Of a stretch of 64,000 nt of DNA, positions 16,641 to 25,725 are shown one piece after another (position 1 is the first letter of the stretch; each line of letters starts with the position of its first letter). The DNA comes from Bavariicoccus seileri WCC 4188. GTDB lineage: Bacteria > Bacillota > Bacilli > Lactobacillales > Aerococcaceae. The DNA is taken from assembly GCF_000421665.1 (NCBI RefSeq), contig NZ_ATXL01000003.1:27701-91700 (forward strand). The letters run 5' to 3'. The position numbers and the translations under genes are program-made. The notes under the pieces were generated by a model. It did not search any database. It was given only the letters and a program-made list of their open reading frames with translations, and was not told the DNA's origin.

Positions 16641-17765
16641 CTAAAACGCCTCCCTCTTATTTAAAATAACTGATGCAACAAGATACATGACAGCTGATAT
16701 CCCTAGCATTCCTAGCAAAGCTGTCCAATTTAGGACTTGAGGCCCCCAATAGGCATCTCTCACTGCTACTGCGATCCATCCAAGCGGAGAAAAACGTGCA
16801 ATAGCATCGCTAACTGGGAAGTATAGACCTCCTGCAAAGGCAAAAATCGGGATAATGATCTGCATAAAGAAGGAGCCGATACCGTTTTTATCAAATATAT
16901 CAGTCAGCATACCAAGTGCTAAGAAAAAGAGCATCACCGATGAGATCATCAGAAAACTATAGATCAGGTGATTAGACCAGGGCATGCCGAAAGCTACTTC
17001 AGAAATGGCCATCACCACTGCAGTCGCCAATAGGCCAAAGAACGCATTACTCACAAAAACAGAGTTAATGATCTTTTGTCTCGATAATGGGGATATTAAC
17101 AGACGGTCTAATGTTTTTGAACGTCTTTCAACACCAAACATGGCTAAACCAGTTTCACCAAAGTAAGAGACAAAGAGAATTCCCATCGCAATGGTATAGT
17201 ATTGAAATGACGTTGGCCCACTATTTGCTGCTTCTTCTACCCAGGCATCCTCTGAAACTCCAATGGGTTGGGACACGACCGTACTAGGATCTACCCCTCT
17301 TTCGATTGCAAGCTCAGCCAACCGATAGTTTCGTCCAATTTGTCCAAGATAAGACCTTAATATCGTTTGTTGAATACTCGATAATTGTCCGATTGAGACA
17401 TTTATACGAGCTCCGTCTACAACTATCCTGGCTTCATTTTCTTCTGGGATTGGTTGGCTATCCCCTGATTGGTCTACTGAATCAGACTGGTCATTCTGTT
17501 CTTTAAACTGAATAAAGTTTGATTCCTCATTGTCATTGATAGCCGTAAAGACGCCTTCTAAATAGCTACTATAATCCCCATCATCTGTCTGATAAGTCAC
17601 TGTAATCTGATCAATATTATCAGCTAAATTGTTACTAAATACATTTTGAAGGACCATGCCAAGTATCAGCATCGTCAGCACTGGCATCAACCCAAAATAA
17701 ATATAGTTTGATTTTTCTCGTAAGTTTTGGATTAAAACACGTTTAAATAAAGCATAATTCATCAA
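16641..17765 (-). CDS. ABC-2 type exporter permease A
   Basis: A 374-residue permease paralogous in layout to permease B: a first membrane segment at about 24-42, an extracytoplasmic domain to about residue 190 and five more segments. The loop GVERRSKTLDRLLISPLSRQK is the ATPase-contact region. The extracytoplasmic part is acidic (NDNEESN, DQNDQSDSVDQSGD). It starts 5 nt after the ATPase gene and ends adjacent to permease B, so the three genes form one unit. Confidence 0.86.
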   Translation of the reverse strand: MMNYALFKRVLIQNLREKSNYIYFGLMPVLTMLILGMVLQNVFSNNLADNIDQITVTYQTDDGDYSSYLEGVFTAINDNEESNFIQFKEQNDQSDSVDQSGDSQPIPEENEARIVVDGARINVSIGQLSSIQQTILRSYLGQIGRNYRLAELAIERGVDPSTVVSQPIGVSEDAWVEEAANSGPTSFQYYTIAMGILFVSYFGETGLAMFGVERRSKTLDRLLISPLSRQKIINSVFVSNAFFGLLATAVVMAISEVAFGMPWSNHLIYSFLMISSVMLFFLALGMLTDIFDKNGIGSFFMQIIIPIFAFAGGLYFPVSDAIARFSPLGWIAVAVRDAYWGPQVLNWTALLGMLGISAVMYLVASVILNKREAF

Positions 17766-17770
17766 ATCAC

Positions 17771-18712
17771 CTACTCATCTCTCAATGCTCGACCAGTCAA
17801 GGTTAAAAAGACCGTTTCGAGATTGTAATATTCTTGGTCAACTTGTTCCACAGTAATATCATGTTTCAACAAGACGGCTAGTACTTCATTCAATACATTA
17901 TTTTCTGGATTTGTAGTGATCGTTAACGATTGTTCTTTTAAGATAACGTCATTAACACCAATAACATTTTTCAACCATTCTACATCGAAGTCATCAGGCT
18001 GTCTGATCGTAATTGAAAGAGCTTTTTGATCGGTAATCAGACGTGTGAGCTCTCCTTCAGTTCCTTGAGCAATTACTGTACCATGGTCGACGATCACAAC
18101 ACGGTCGGCGATTCTTTCAACTTCTTCTATATAATGACTAGTATAAATAATACTCTTGCCATCTTTTTTCATCTTTTCAATGGCTTCCAGAATATAGTTA
18201 CGTGATTGTGGATCAATCCCAACAGTTGGTTCATCCATGATTACTAGGTCAGGCTCATGAACGATTGCCATTGCAATATTCAAACGCCGTTGCATCCCTC
18301 CTGAAAAACTATCCGGTTTTTGATCAGCATGTTTTTCTAACCCTACAGTTCTAAGAGCGACATCTGTTTTCTCTTTCAGGATCTTACCTCTTAGCCCATA
18401 TATCCCACCAAAGAAAGCGACATTCTCGCGGGCACTAAGATCGTAGTAGATGGCTAAATTTTGCGGTACAAGACCGATTCGTTCCCGGTTTTTGGTATTT
18501 CCCACTGGCTTACCGAATAAGGTAATCTCTCCCTTAGAAACCGTGATTAAACCCGTCAACATATTGATCAAAGTCGTTTTCCCAGCACCATTAGGTCCTA
18601 GCAACCCTAAAACTTCCCCGTCATTAACATCGAAGGAAACATTGTCGACAGCCAGATGGCTCCCATACTTTTTACTCACTTTATTAACTTTGATTATTTT
18701 TTCCATTGTCAT
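17771..18712 (-). CDS. ABC-2 exporter ATPase
   Basis: An ATPase of about 313 residues with Walker A GPNGAGKTT, signature FSGGMQRR, Walker B LVIMDEPTVGIDP and switch histidine in TSHYIEE, followed by a roughly 80-residue C-terminal DrrA-like regulatory extension. GAGAGG lies just before a cluster of three ATGs (18718, 18712, 18706); spacing favours 18712. It heads a three-gene exporter operon. About 180 nt upstream is the end of a LuxR-type two-component system on the same strand. Confidence 0.9.
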   Translation of the reverse strand: MTMEKIIKVNKVSKKYGSHLAVDNVSFDVNDGEVLGLLGPNGAGKTTLINMLTGLITVSKGEITLFGKPVGNTKNRERIGLVPQNLAIYYDLSARENVAFFGGIYGLRGKILKEKTDVALRTVGLEKHADQKPDSFSGGMQRRLNIAMAIVHEPDLVIMDEPTVGIDPQSRNYILEAIEKMKKDGKSIIYTSHYIEEVERIADRVVIVDHGTVIAQGTEGELTRLITDQKALSITIRQPDDFDVEWLKNVIGVNDVILKEQSLTITTNPENNVLNEVLAVLLKHDITVEQVDQEYYNLETVFLTLTGRALRDE

Positions 18713-18845
18713 TTTCATCCTCTCAGTTATCCCTTATATTTCTTTTATCTCTCGTCATTTGGCTTTTTTATTTTTACCCACAGTTCCGCTATCTTAGGTG
18801 TTAAGTGTTAAGGTGCCAATGCGTTATCTTGATTAAAGTGTAACT

Positions 18846-18877
18846 AAATAAGAGGAACTGCACTAGTGCAATTCCTC
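18846..18877 (-). terminator. Terminator after the histidine kinase gene
   Basis: An 11-bp stem (GAGGAATTGCA with TGCAGTTCCTC on the reverse strand, one mispair) with a CTAG loop is followed by TTATTTAGTT. It separates the two-component genes from the exporter operon. Confidence 0.7.
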
Positions 18878-18898
18878 ATAGCATTCACATGAGATTTC

Positions 18899-20038
18899 TC
18901 ATGTCTTAGGTTCTAATTCGATTTTTAAGGGTAAAATAGTTGTCACGATAAAGTTTTTTTGATTACTGATGTGGAGTTGCCCACCAACTTGTTGTGTCCG
19001 TTGATTCATTGCAATGATGCCTATACCATTAACGATCGATTCTCGAGCAACGATACCATCATTTGAAACTGTAAACTGAATAATTTGATTTAAAACTTTC
19101 AAAGACACTGCTACTTGTGTTGCTTGACTATGTTTGACGACGTTTGTTAATGATTCAGTCAGGTTAGCTTGAATGACTTGCCAATGGGATATTTTTAATT
19201 GGTTAATAAAGCCTTGAAATTCGAATGATGTTTCAATCTGATACTGCCTTTCATACTCAGTTAACTGGTTTTTGATTGTTTGGATATTGACGGTTTCCAG
19301 TGGTTTTGCTTGTTGGCGCAGCAAATGCCTGATTTTATCGATTCCCTCGCGAATGACTTCGATCGATTGATCAATTAATTGTTCTCCAGTTTCGGGGTCG
19401 TTGCGGTAGACATGACGAGCAGCCTCCATCTGGATCAACCCACCCGTTAAGCGATGTCCTAGCTCGTCATGGATCTCATGTGTCAATCGTTGCCTCTCCG
19501 CGACTAAATTCACTTGTTGTTCCAAGCGTTGCGCTGTTTGGATCTGATTCAATCGCTCTGCTAGAGTTGTTTTCTCAGTTCTCAGGTCATCTGCAAGTCG
19601 TGTTGTCCGGACGAGATAACGTTCCATATGGCCAACAAGATAGTAGATAGCATCCAGAAATAACGTAATAATCACAATAATAATAGTATGAACTGTCTCC
19701 ATGACTCCGATTGGGAAAATGACCACCAATGCCAAGAGCTGTAGCGAGAAAGCCCACCAGTTAATCTGGTCATCCTTGAATGCCCATACTGCCAAACTTG
19801 CTAGGCAGAGTAACACCACTTGAGGCATTATGAACAGACCTAAGATTCCGACTAGGAGTTGGCAATACAAGAGTATTGTCGTTCGGTCGGGAAATGCAGA
19901 AATCAACAGCTGTAAGCTGACCCATGCTAAAATCACTATGATCACTAATGCCATTGGGCTAACTGAAATGTCTAGGCCAATCATTGTAAAAACAGCTAAA
20001 CTCACAAAAATACTGGTAATGACCTGTAATAGCTGCAA
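18899..20038 (-). CDS. Sensor histidine kinase (LuxR-partner type)
   Basis: A 379-residue HisKA_3 kinase. Residues 1-140 hold about five or six membrane segments with very short loops, so it likely senses within the membrane or through a partner. A coiled coil (145-185) leads to the phosphoacceptor motif HEIHDELGH with His190. The ATPase domain shows NLTESLTNVVKHSQA and a GIGI motif. It is translated right after its response regulator (1-nt spacing). Confidence 0.9.
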   Translation of the reverse strand: MQLLQVITSIFVSLAVFTMIGLDISVSPMALVIIVILAWVSLQLLISAFPDRTTILLYCQLLVGILGLFIMPQVVLLCLASLAVWAFKDDQINWWAFSLQLLALVVIFPIGVMETVHTIIIVIITLFLDAIYYLVGHMERYLVRTTRLADDLRTEKTTLAERLNQIQTAQRLEQQVNLVAERQRLTHEIHDELGHRLTGGLIQMEAARHVYRNDPETGEQLIDQSIEVIREGIDKIRHLLRQQAKPLETVNIQTIKNQLTEYERQYQIETSFEFQGFINQLKISHWQVIQANLTESLTNVVKHSQATQVAVSLKVLNQIIQFTVSNDGIVARESIVNGIGIIAMNQRTQQVGGQLHISNQKNFIVTTILPLKIELEPKT

Positions 20039-20680
20039 CTAGTTCTCCTCCCCTACCTTACCCGTCAAATAATAGATGGCAAGTTGTGTCCGATGGTCGA
20101 GGTTCAGTTTATGCAGAATCGTCGAAATATGATTATGGATTGTCCCTTCTGACAAGAATAGCCGTTTGGCAATGGCACCATTTGATAATCCTTGAGCTAC
20201 TAAAGCCGTAATTTCTTGTTCACGGTCTGTGAGATCGGACAAATCACCAGGTTCTCCCAGCTTGTCAATCATCTGTCTGGTTTTCGTCCAGATAGAGGAA
20301 GAGAGTACATGCTGGTCCAAAAAAACTGCTTTGATACTGTCAATCATAACTGCTGGTGGCGTGTTCTTTAAGAGATAGGCACTCGCACCATTCTTTATCC
20401 CTGCAACGATGTAGTCATCCTCATCAAAAGTCGTTAGAATGATGACTTTCGCAAGGGTCTCTTCTGTGATTACCTTGGTTGCTTCAATACCATTCATTCC
20501 GGGCATTCTGATATCCATCAAAACGATATCGACATCATGAGTACGACAATATGAGATGGCATCCAACGCATTGTCGACTGTCTCGATTTCGGAAATTTCA
20601 GAGTCCGTTTTTAGGATCAATGCCAGACCACTAGTGATCAAAGGGTTATCATCTACTAGTAAGACTTTTAATGCCTTCAT
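20039..20680 (-). CDS. LuxR/NarL family response regulator
   Basis: A 213-residue regulator with a receiver domain (acidic pocket Asp10/Asp11, phosphoacceptor Asp56 in VLMDIRMPG, then LTTFDEDDY and a conserved lysine in YLLKN) and a C-terminal LuxR helix-turn-helix (LTDREQEITALVAQGLSN and SEGTIHNHISTILHKL). It comes first in the operon before the kinase. The direct repeat TCTGACCA at 20704-20723 just upstream may be its own binding site. The ABC exporter downstream is a plausible target. Confidence 0.93.
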   Translation of the reverse strand: MKALKVLLVDDNPLITSGLALILKTDSEISEIETVDNALDAISYCRTHDVDIVLMDIRMPGMNGIEATKVITEETLAKVIILTTFDEDDYIVAGIKNGASAYLLKNTPPAVMIDSIKAVFLDQHVLSSSIWTKTRQMIDKLGEPGDLSDLTDREQEITALVAQGLSNGAIAKRLFLSEGTIHNHISTILHKLNLDHRTQLAIYYLTGKVGEEN

Positions 20681-20703
20681 ACTTTACTTCACTCGCTTCC
20701 CAC

Positions 20704-20723
20704 TCTGACCATTTTTCTGACCA
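20704..20723. promoter_or_regulatory. Direct repeat before the response regulator gene
   Basis: TCTGACCA occurs at 20704-20711 and 20716-20723, a 12-nt period, between a TATAAT-like element (near 20755) and the response regulator start. Possible autoregulatory site. Confidence 0.4.
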
Positions 20724-20776
20724 GTTTACTTAAGCCTGTATACTAGCCTCATTATACCATAAGGAATCATGGACAC

Positions 20777-21940
20777 TTAGGCTGGTCGTTTCAAAAACAG
20801 TAGCGAACGCGCCAACTTAGCACATGGTGCCACAACAAATCGTGTGAATAAGAAAGCAGTTGGAATCACTAAGAATGTGCTGACAATCAAGGCATAAACA
20901 GGTTCTATCACTTGGCCAAGAAAACTAACTACTAAAATAATCATCGTAGTATGGGTCAGATAAATGCCAAACGATACATTTCCTAGTAAAATAGCTGGCC
21001 TATTGCTAAAGAAAGCATGTAAATCAGGAATCTCAATCACAGAAATCAACAACATGACATAGCCAATAGCAGCAATGAGTAAGGCTGGTCGTTGTCCCAA
21101 CATGATTCCAAATAACCGTAGCCACCAGCGATTCGTGATAATAATGATGCTAAGTGGTAAGAACCAAGTCACCAATTTGTGTGACTTGACCCACCCACTC
21201 AGTGATTCATAGTAAACCGCTAATGCAGACCCAATCATAAAATAGATGCTATAGTAAGCAGTTCGTTCAAAGGATTCAACAAACGGATAGAAAGTGGTAT
21301 CTTTCGTTACGACCATCAAGTAGCCAAGACCAGCCCACACGAGTGCCCACGAAAGCACTGCAATCACCATCGATTTCTTATTTTTTTCTTTGGAGAACAA
21401 GTATCCGACAATCGGAATAATAAAACTGATCCGCCATTCTTGGATGATTGACCAAAAAACGCCCGCAATGATGTTCAGATGATTGTCCATCAGTAAATAT
21501 GTATTCCATAGCTCACTAGTCGTTGGAAACCGACTCCATTTTGTATTGAACGTTCCCGCCAAACGGACATCCTGAGTTAAATCTCTATAATAGTAACTGC
21601 CAATCAACGTCAAAGTCACTGCAATCAAGTAAGGAAAGATGATTGTCACAAAACGTCGCCCGATAAATCTCCAATATTCAAATTTTTTCCCGTTGATATA
21701 GGGCATTGTAATGACCATCCCACCAATCATAAAGAAGAGGACAATAGCCTCATTCCCTGCCCAGAAAAACTTCAATGGTGTAACAGTTAAAACTTCGAGG
21801 AGTTGATTTTCATAAAAAGCTTCGTAATGTGCCGCATTGAATGCAGGAGACCAAGTCAGCGCATGAAAAGCAATTACAATTAAGGCACTATACCCTCGTA
21901 AGCCATCAAGAGCTAAAATTCGCTCCCTTTTCTTTTTCAT
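20777..21940 (-). CDS. Acyltransferase 3 family membrane protein
   Basis: A 387-residue integral membrane acyltransferase with about ten hydrophobic segments. The family start LDGLRGYSALIVIAFHALTW includes the catalytic-type histidine and the RG motif; WSIIQEWRISF and GIYLTHTTMI are further family marks. Such proteins O-acylate cell-wall polysaccharides, peptidoglycan or glycolipids. There is no SGNH domain attached. It stands alone, divergent from the ComK-like gene, with AAAGGAGAG upstream. Confidence 0.88.
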   Translation of the reverse strand: MKKKRERILALDGLRGYSALIVIAFHALTWSPAFNAAHYEAFYENQLLEVLTVTPLKFFWAGNEAIVLFFMIGGMVITMPYINGKKFEYWRFIGRRFVTIIFPYLIAVTLTLIGSYYYRDLTQDVRLAGTFNTKWSRFPTTSELWNTYLLMDNHLNIIAGVFWSIIQEWRISFIIPIVGYLFSKEKNKKSMVIAVLSWALVWAGLGYLMVVTKDTTFYPFVESFERTAYYSIYFMIGSALAVYYESLSGWVKSHKLVTWFLPLSIIIITNRWWLRLFGIMLGQRPALLIAAIGYVMLLISVIEIPDLHAFFSNRPAILLGNVSFGIYLTHTTMIILVVSFLGQVIEPVYALIVSTFLVIPTAFLFTRFVVAPCAKLARSLLFLKRPA

Positions 21941-22048
21941 TCTGATTACTCTCCTTTTCCAATAATGATAATTCTACTTCTCTTAGCTCAGTAAAGATAG
22001 ACAACCACTTCCGAGTAGGTGGGTCATTATGAGGTGGAAATGAAATAC

Positions 22049-22068
22049 AAATGAAAATATTATCATTT
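22049..22068. promoter_or_regulatory. AT-rich inverted repeat before the ComK-like gene
   Basis: AAATGA (22049-22054) and TCATTT (22063-22068) form an inverted repeat with an AT spacer in the 304-nt region between the acyltransferase and the ComK-like gene. ComK of Bacillus binds AAAA and TTTT box pairs, so an autoregulatory site is possible, but spacing differs. The rest of the region is AT-rich; I see no convincing -35/-10 pair and no gene. Confidence 0.35.
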
Positions 22069-22244
22069 TTACACTTTACATTTGAAGTTAAAATATCTAT
22101 AATAAAGTATGTGATATTAACAACAAAGTCTAGTTTTTATAGCACCATTAACGTTAATAATACACTTCAACTTTCGTAACATTTTAACAAGCATTTACAA
22201 AAACAATGCTAATAACAGTATTCGAATTATAGTTAGGAGATGCA

Positions 22245-23039
22245 ATGAAATCCCATAAAGTGATCAATATCGATGATCAAGCAACTTTGAATCATCTTTA
22301 CAACAATGCCACTGAATCTTACTACTTTCTCCCTCCGAAAGAAATATCAGCCATCTGCTCAGTTTCTCACGATAAAACACTTATCTTTGATACTAAAGGT
22401 AGAAGCTATGCAGCAGCAAACCGAAATACGAAGCAAATAGCTGACTCCCTCTTCAAAAAAATTGGACTCCCGTATACTTTTTTGAGCCACTTCAATCAAA
22501 TTTTCACTAAAAAGACCTACAAAATTCCCTACGTATATGGCGATTATCTCTTTGTCCCAACAAATTGTCCGACAAAAACAGACAATCATTGGATAGCTTT
22601 TCATCATTTTGAACAGATCCACTATGCAGATGGACTCCCTATTATCACTAATAAACATGATTTTGGCATCGTATATCCTTTAAAACGCAGACAATTCCAA
22701 GAACTCTTAAAACATTTAGCTGAAATCCATCACGGACAAGAAAAAAGTATCGAGGACTTAGAGTTTTTTATTGCATCCCGTAAGTCAGAACAATTTTCAG
22801 ATTCTCTGATTCATCATCCTAAGTTACGGTCCTGTTTTATGAAGGACCAACCATCAAAGGCTGAATACTACATGTCAAAAATTTGGTCGTCTCTGTCAAA
22901 GACCATCCGCCAAGATCTCCATATAAACCCCGAGGACGAGTTATTGGAACAAAGCTTTGAACACTACCAAAAGAAGTGGGAAGAACGACACCAAGATTCC
23001 TTTTGGTTTGCTGAAGATATGACCGATATTGATTTTTAA
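22245..23039 (+). CDS. comK: ComK-like competence transcription factor
   Basis: A 264-residue cytoplasmic protein. Residues about 25-160 follow the ComK domain: YFLPPKEI, then a paired basic segment DTKGRSYAAANRNTKQI, YKIPYVYGDYLFVPTNCPT and NHWIAFHHFEQI, which lines up with the PPIMVDP, FLFPT and GWISH blocks of Bacillus ComK. The remaining 100 residues form an extension beyond the 192 residues of Bacillus ComK. TTAGGAGAT precedes the ATG. ComK activates DNA-uptake genes. No other competence machinery gene is in the window. Similarity was judged by eye. Confidence 0.68.
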   Translation: MKSHKVINIDDQATLNHLYNNATESYYFLPPKEISAICSVSHDKTLIFDTKGRSYAAANRNTKQIADSLFKKIGLPYTFLSHFNQIFTKKTYKIPYVYGDYLFVPTNCPTKTDNHWIAFHHFEQIHYADGLPIITNKHDFGIVYPLKRRQFQELLKHLAEIHHGQEKSIEDLEFFIASRKSEQFSDSLIHHPKLRSCFMKDQPSKAEYYMSKIWSSLSKTIRQDLHINPEDELLEQSFEHYQKKWEERHQDSFWFAEDMTDIDF

Positions 23040-23447
23040 GTATACGCACCTATCGATCTATTGACAGTATATTAACTTGAACTATCAACTGATCTTTATG
23101 GATTGATCTCGATTGATTAATCTATCGACTCCCTAGCTAAACATACAAACCTTACAAGCATAGCTAGAGATAAAACAACACACAGATACATAGATACATA
23201 GATAGCTGATACATACCTGATATATAACCAACATTCTAAAACGATATTCCTAATCATATCGAGAGTAAGAAACGAATGCAAGAAATCTACAAATCAGAGG
23301 TCGTTCAATTATCGCCTAGCTTCGAGAGATAAGATGAGCTACCTGAAATTTTTTATTTTTCACGGTAGATTGACTTATAGTCGAAGAAGCTGCTGATTGA
23401 AACCACCCTAAAAACATACCTTCTAAAAACTGTATTCAATCGACATA

Positions 23448-23495
23448 GAAGGAGCTATGACAACTACTGATTGTCATAACTCCTTCTTATTTTAA
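23448..23495. terminator. Terminator downstream of the ComK-like gene
   Basis: GAAGGAGCTATGACA and TGTCATAACTCCTTC form a 15-bp stem with one mismatch and a 9-nt loop, followed by TTATTTT. It lies about 400 nt after the stop, so an unrecognised transcript could end here. Confidence 0.75.
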
Positions 23496-23600
23496 TTCTA
23501 ATTTTTTTACCCTAATTTGCTTTGTCCTTTTGTAGTAGAATCCGTAGAATGAAAAATCTCTTTTGTAGGAAAAAAAGCCGTAGGATGAAAAGATAAAAAA

Positions 23601-23714
23601 GAGACTGGGACAAAAAGTCCTAGCTAACCAATATACAGATAAAATCCGCTAAAAATCTATTTGAGATTTTTAGCGGATTTTATTATCTTACTGGGACTTT
23701 TGTCCCAGCCTCTA
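23601..23714. repeat. 114-bp nested inverted-repeat element
   Basis: The outer arms are AGAGACTGGGACAAAAAGTC (from 23601) and its near complement CTGGGACTTTTGTCCCAGCC (from 23692). The inner arms are an 18-bp perfect stem, AAAATCCGCTAAAAATCT (23642-23659) with its complement (23665-23682). The whole element folds into one long hairpin. It may terminate the upstream reverse-strand peptide-binding gene, but its size and nesting suggest a dispersed miniature repeat; arms reading CTGGGACAAAAGTCCC are familiar in Lactobacillales genomes. Confidence 0.8.
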
Positions 23715-23755
23715 CTTTCAAAAGAATTAACTTACAAGTGTTGACTCAGTCAGTA

Positions 23756-25546
23756 TTATTCTTCTCCTACTAATTCAACATTACTCCACAAGTGTCCACC
23801 ATTTAAAGCATCTTCAGCTTTAACAGAATAACTCTTAACGCGTTTACTTACTGCAGTAATAGATGTACGGAACAAAGTAGGTACCGCAAAGGCTTCATCA
23901 CGAGCATATGCTTGCCAATCTTCAAAAGCTTTTTGACGGTAATCAGCATCAAAGGCTTCTTTGGAAGAGATTTCCTTTAACAATTTGGTATTTTCATCAG
24001 AAGCAAACCGCGTATAGTTAAATGGTACATTTTCACCATATAGGCCTGCAGGATCTGGATCTGTACTTGCTCCCCAAGCTGCTGCATAAACATCGATTTC
24101 AGGATCATCAGCTTCAACTTTTTCATAGAAAGCGTTTAATTCAATTGGACGACCAGTTGTTAATTCAACTTTAAGACCAATTTTTTCCCACCATTGGATG
24201 TAAGCTAATGCCAAAGTTTCATCATTTTGACCACCAGCCATTGTTGCATAGTTGATTGTTAATGGATCGCCATTTGGATCTTCACGAATTCCATCGTCAT
24301 CTGTATCTTTATAACCAGCTTCATCCAATAATTCTTCTGCTTTTTTAGGGTCGTAAGTGTAGCCTTCTTTACCATCATTTTCTGCAAACACTGGTGGAAT
24401 CAAGCTGTTAGCATTTGAACGTGTCCCAGCATAGAATTTCTCAGCAATTTGATCGTTATCAACTGCATAAGCCATTGCTTGACGAAGTGACTTGTTAGCC
24501 ATCTTAGCATCTGGATCAACAACAACTTTGTTTTCTTCGCTATCCCATTTACCAAGCTTAAAACCAAGATAGTTATAAGAATAGCTACCCGTACCTAACA
24601 CATCAAAATCTTCGCTATCTTTATACGTATCGTATTGATCGGCAGGCATGCCAGCTATATCGTACTTGCCAGAAGACATTTCAGACACAACGTTTGAAGA
24701 TGATACAACTTCGACTGTAATCTTGTCGATCTTCGGTTTACCTTCCCAATAGTATTCATTGGCAACTAATGTTACAGATTCACCTGGAACAGTGCTGTCA
24801 ATCTTGTATGGTCCAAAGTCAACTGTTTTACCCCGTACAGCATCACTTGCCTCAACTTCATCCATAGGGATGTCTTCAAGGACATGTTTTGGTAATAACA
24901 TTGATAGCAATTGACCACCAGGAATATAAATACTTGGTGATAAAGCTTTATAATGTAAAATCACTTGTTGGTCGTTAACTTTTTCAATTCCTGAAATGGA
25001 GTCAGCATCGCCACTGTGGAATTCGTCAGCACCTTCGATATCACCAACATAAGTTGGATAGCGGATACCAGGATAATCAGGGTCAGCAATGAATTCATGT
25101 GTAAAGATATAGTCATCGATTGTAATAGGTTCGCCATCTGACCATTTTTGGTCTTCAGGGAACGTTACTGTTACGGTGTTGTTCTCTTCGTCCACTTCAA
25201 ATTGTGCAAAACCATCATTATCAAACTTGATTTCATCGTTGACATGGAAAATATCTCCAGCAGTAAACTGTAATACTTCTGAATCTGGAGTGGATTGGTA
25301 TAATGCACTGTTGTAAATACCGGTAATTGGTGAATCAGATACTAAAGCGTATTTTAACTCGCCACCCTCAGCAGCCTCGCCACCACGATCTAATGTTTCT
25401 TCAAACTCGACTGTACTACTACTAGTATTGTCGTTGTCATCTGATCCTTTATCAGAATCGTCATTGTTGTTTCCACCATTACCACAAGCAGCTAATAAAG
25501 CTACTGAAGCGAATAAAGGCAATGATTTTTTAAGTAATTCACTCAT
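23756..25546 (-). CDS. Second oligopeptide-binding lipoprotein (OppA/DppE type)
   Basis: A 596-residue family-5 extracellular binding lipoprotein. The lipobox LLAAC puts the lipidated cysteine at residue 21, followed by an acidic Gly/Asn/Asp spacer. Conserved blocks include TVTFPEDQKWSDGEPITIDD and LRQAMAYAVDNDQIAE. It lies 180 nt after oppF on the same strand; TTGAAA-16 nt-AATAAT in the gap could be its own promoter. With the oppA at the other end of the cluster, the transporter has two binding proteins, probably with different peptide preferences. Confidence 0.9.
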   Translation of the reverse strand: MSELLKKSLPLFASVALLAACGNGGNNNDDSDKGSDDNDNTSSSTVEFEETLDRGGEAAEGGELKYALVSDSPITGIYNSALYQSTPDSEVLQFTAGDIFHVNDEIKFDNDGFAQFEVDEENNTVTVTFPEDQKWSDGEPITIDDYIFTHEFIADPDYPGIRYPTYVGDIEGADEFHSGDADSISGIEKVNDQQVILHYKALSPSIYIPGGQLLSMLLPKHVLEDIPMDEVEASDAVRGKTVDFGPYKIDSTVPGESVTLVANEYYWEGKPKIDKITVEVVSSSNVVSEMSSGKYDIAGMPADQYDTYKDSEDFDVLGTGSYSYNYLGFKLGKWDSEENKVVVDPDAKMANKSLRQAMAYAVDNDQIAEKFYAGTRSNANSLIPPVFAENDGKEGYTYDPKKAEELLDEAGYKDTDDDGIREDPNGDPLTINYATMAGGQNDETLALAYIQWWEKIGLKVELTTGRPIELNAFYEKVEADDPEIDVYAAAWGASTDPDPAGLYGENVPFNYTRFASDENTKLLKEISSKEAFDADYRQKAFEDWQAYARDEAFAVPTLFRTSITAVSKRVKSYSVKAEDALNGGHLWSNVELVGEE

Positions 25547-25725
25547 ATAATCTTTTCCCCCATTACTATACTTTTAGTTGATTACCATTACGAATTTGTT
25601 TCGTACTATAAATATTAACAGATTTCTCATAAACCCGCAAGATTATTCTCATATTTTTCATAATTTCAACAAATTTGTGAATAATATGGGCATAATGGGA
25701 GAAATTAAGAGCGCACACTCTATTA

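Larger units (their letters stand above)
23040..23755. other. 716-nt gene-free region
   Basis: This region holds a terminator (23448-23495), an approximate direct repeat CCGTAGRATGAAAA (near 23537 and 23569) and the nested inverted-repeat element at 23601-23714. A possible 18-codon ORF at 23278 (MQEIYKSEVVQLSPSFER) lacks a convincing ribosome site. I see no other gene. Confidence 0.6.

Noticed and set aside
23278..23334. 18-codon peptide gene after the ComK-like gene, as a pheromone
   Set aside because: No clear ribosome site, no signal-peptide-like part, no conserved neighbour; the length is expected by chance.
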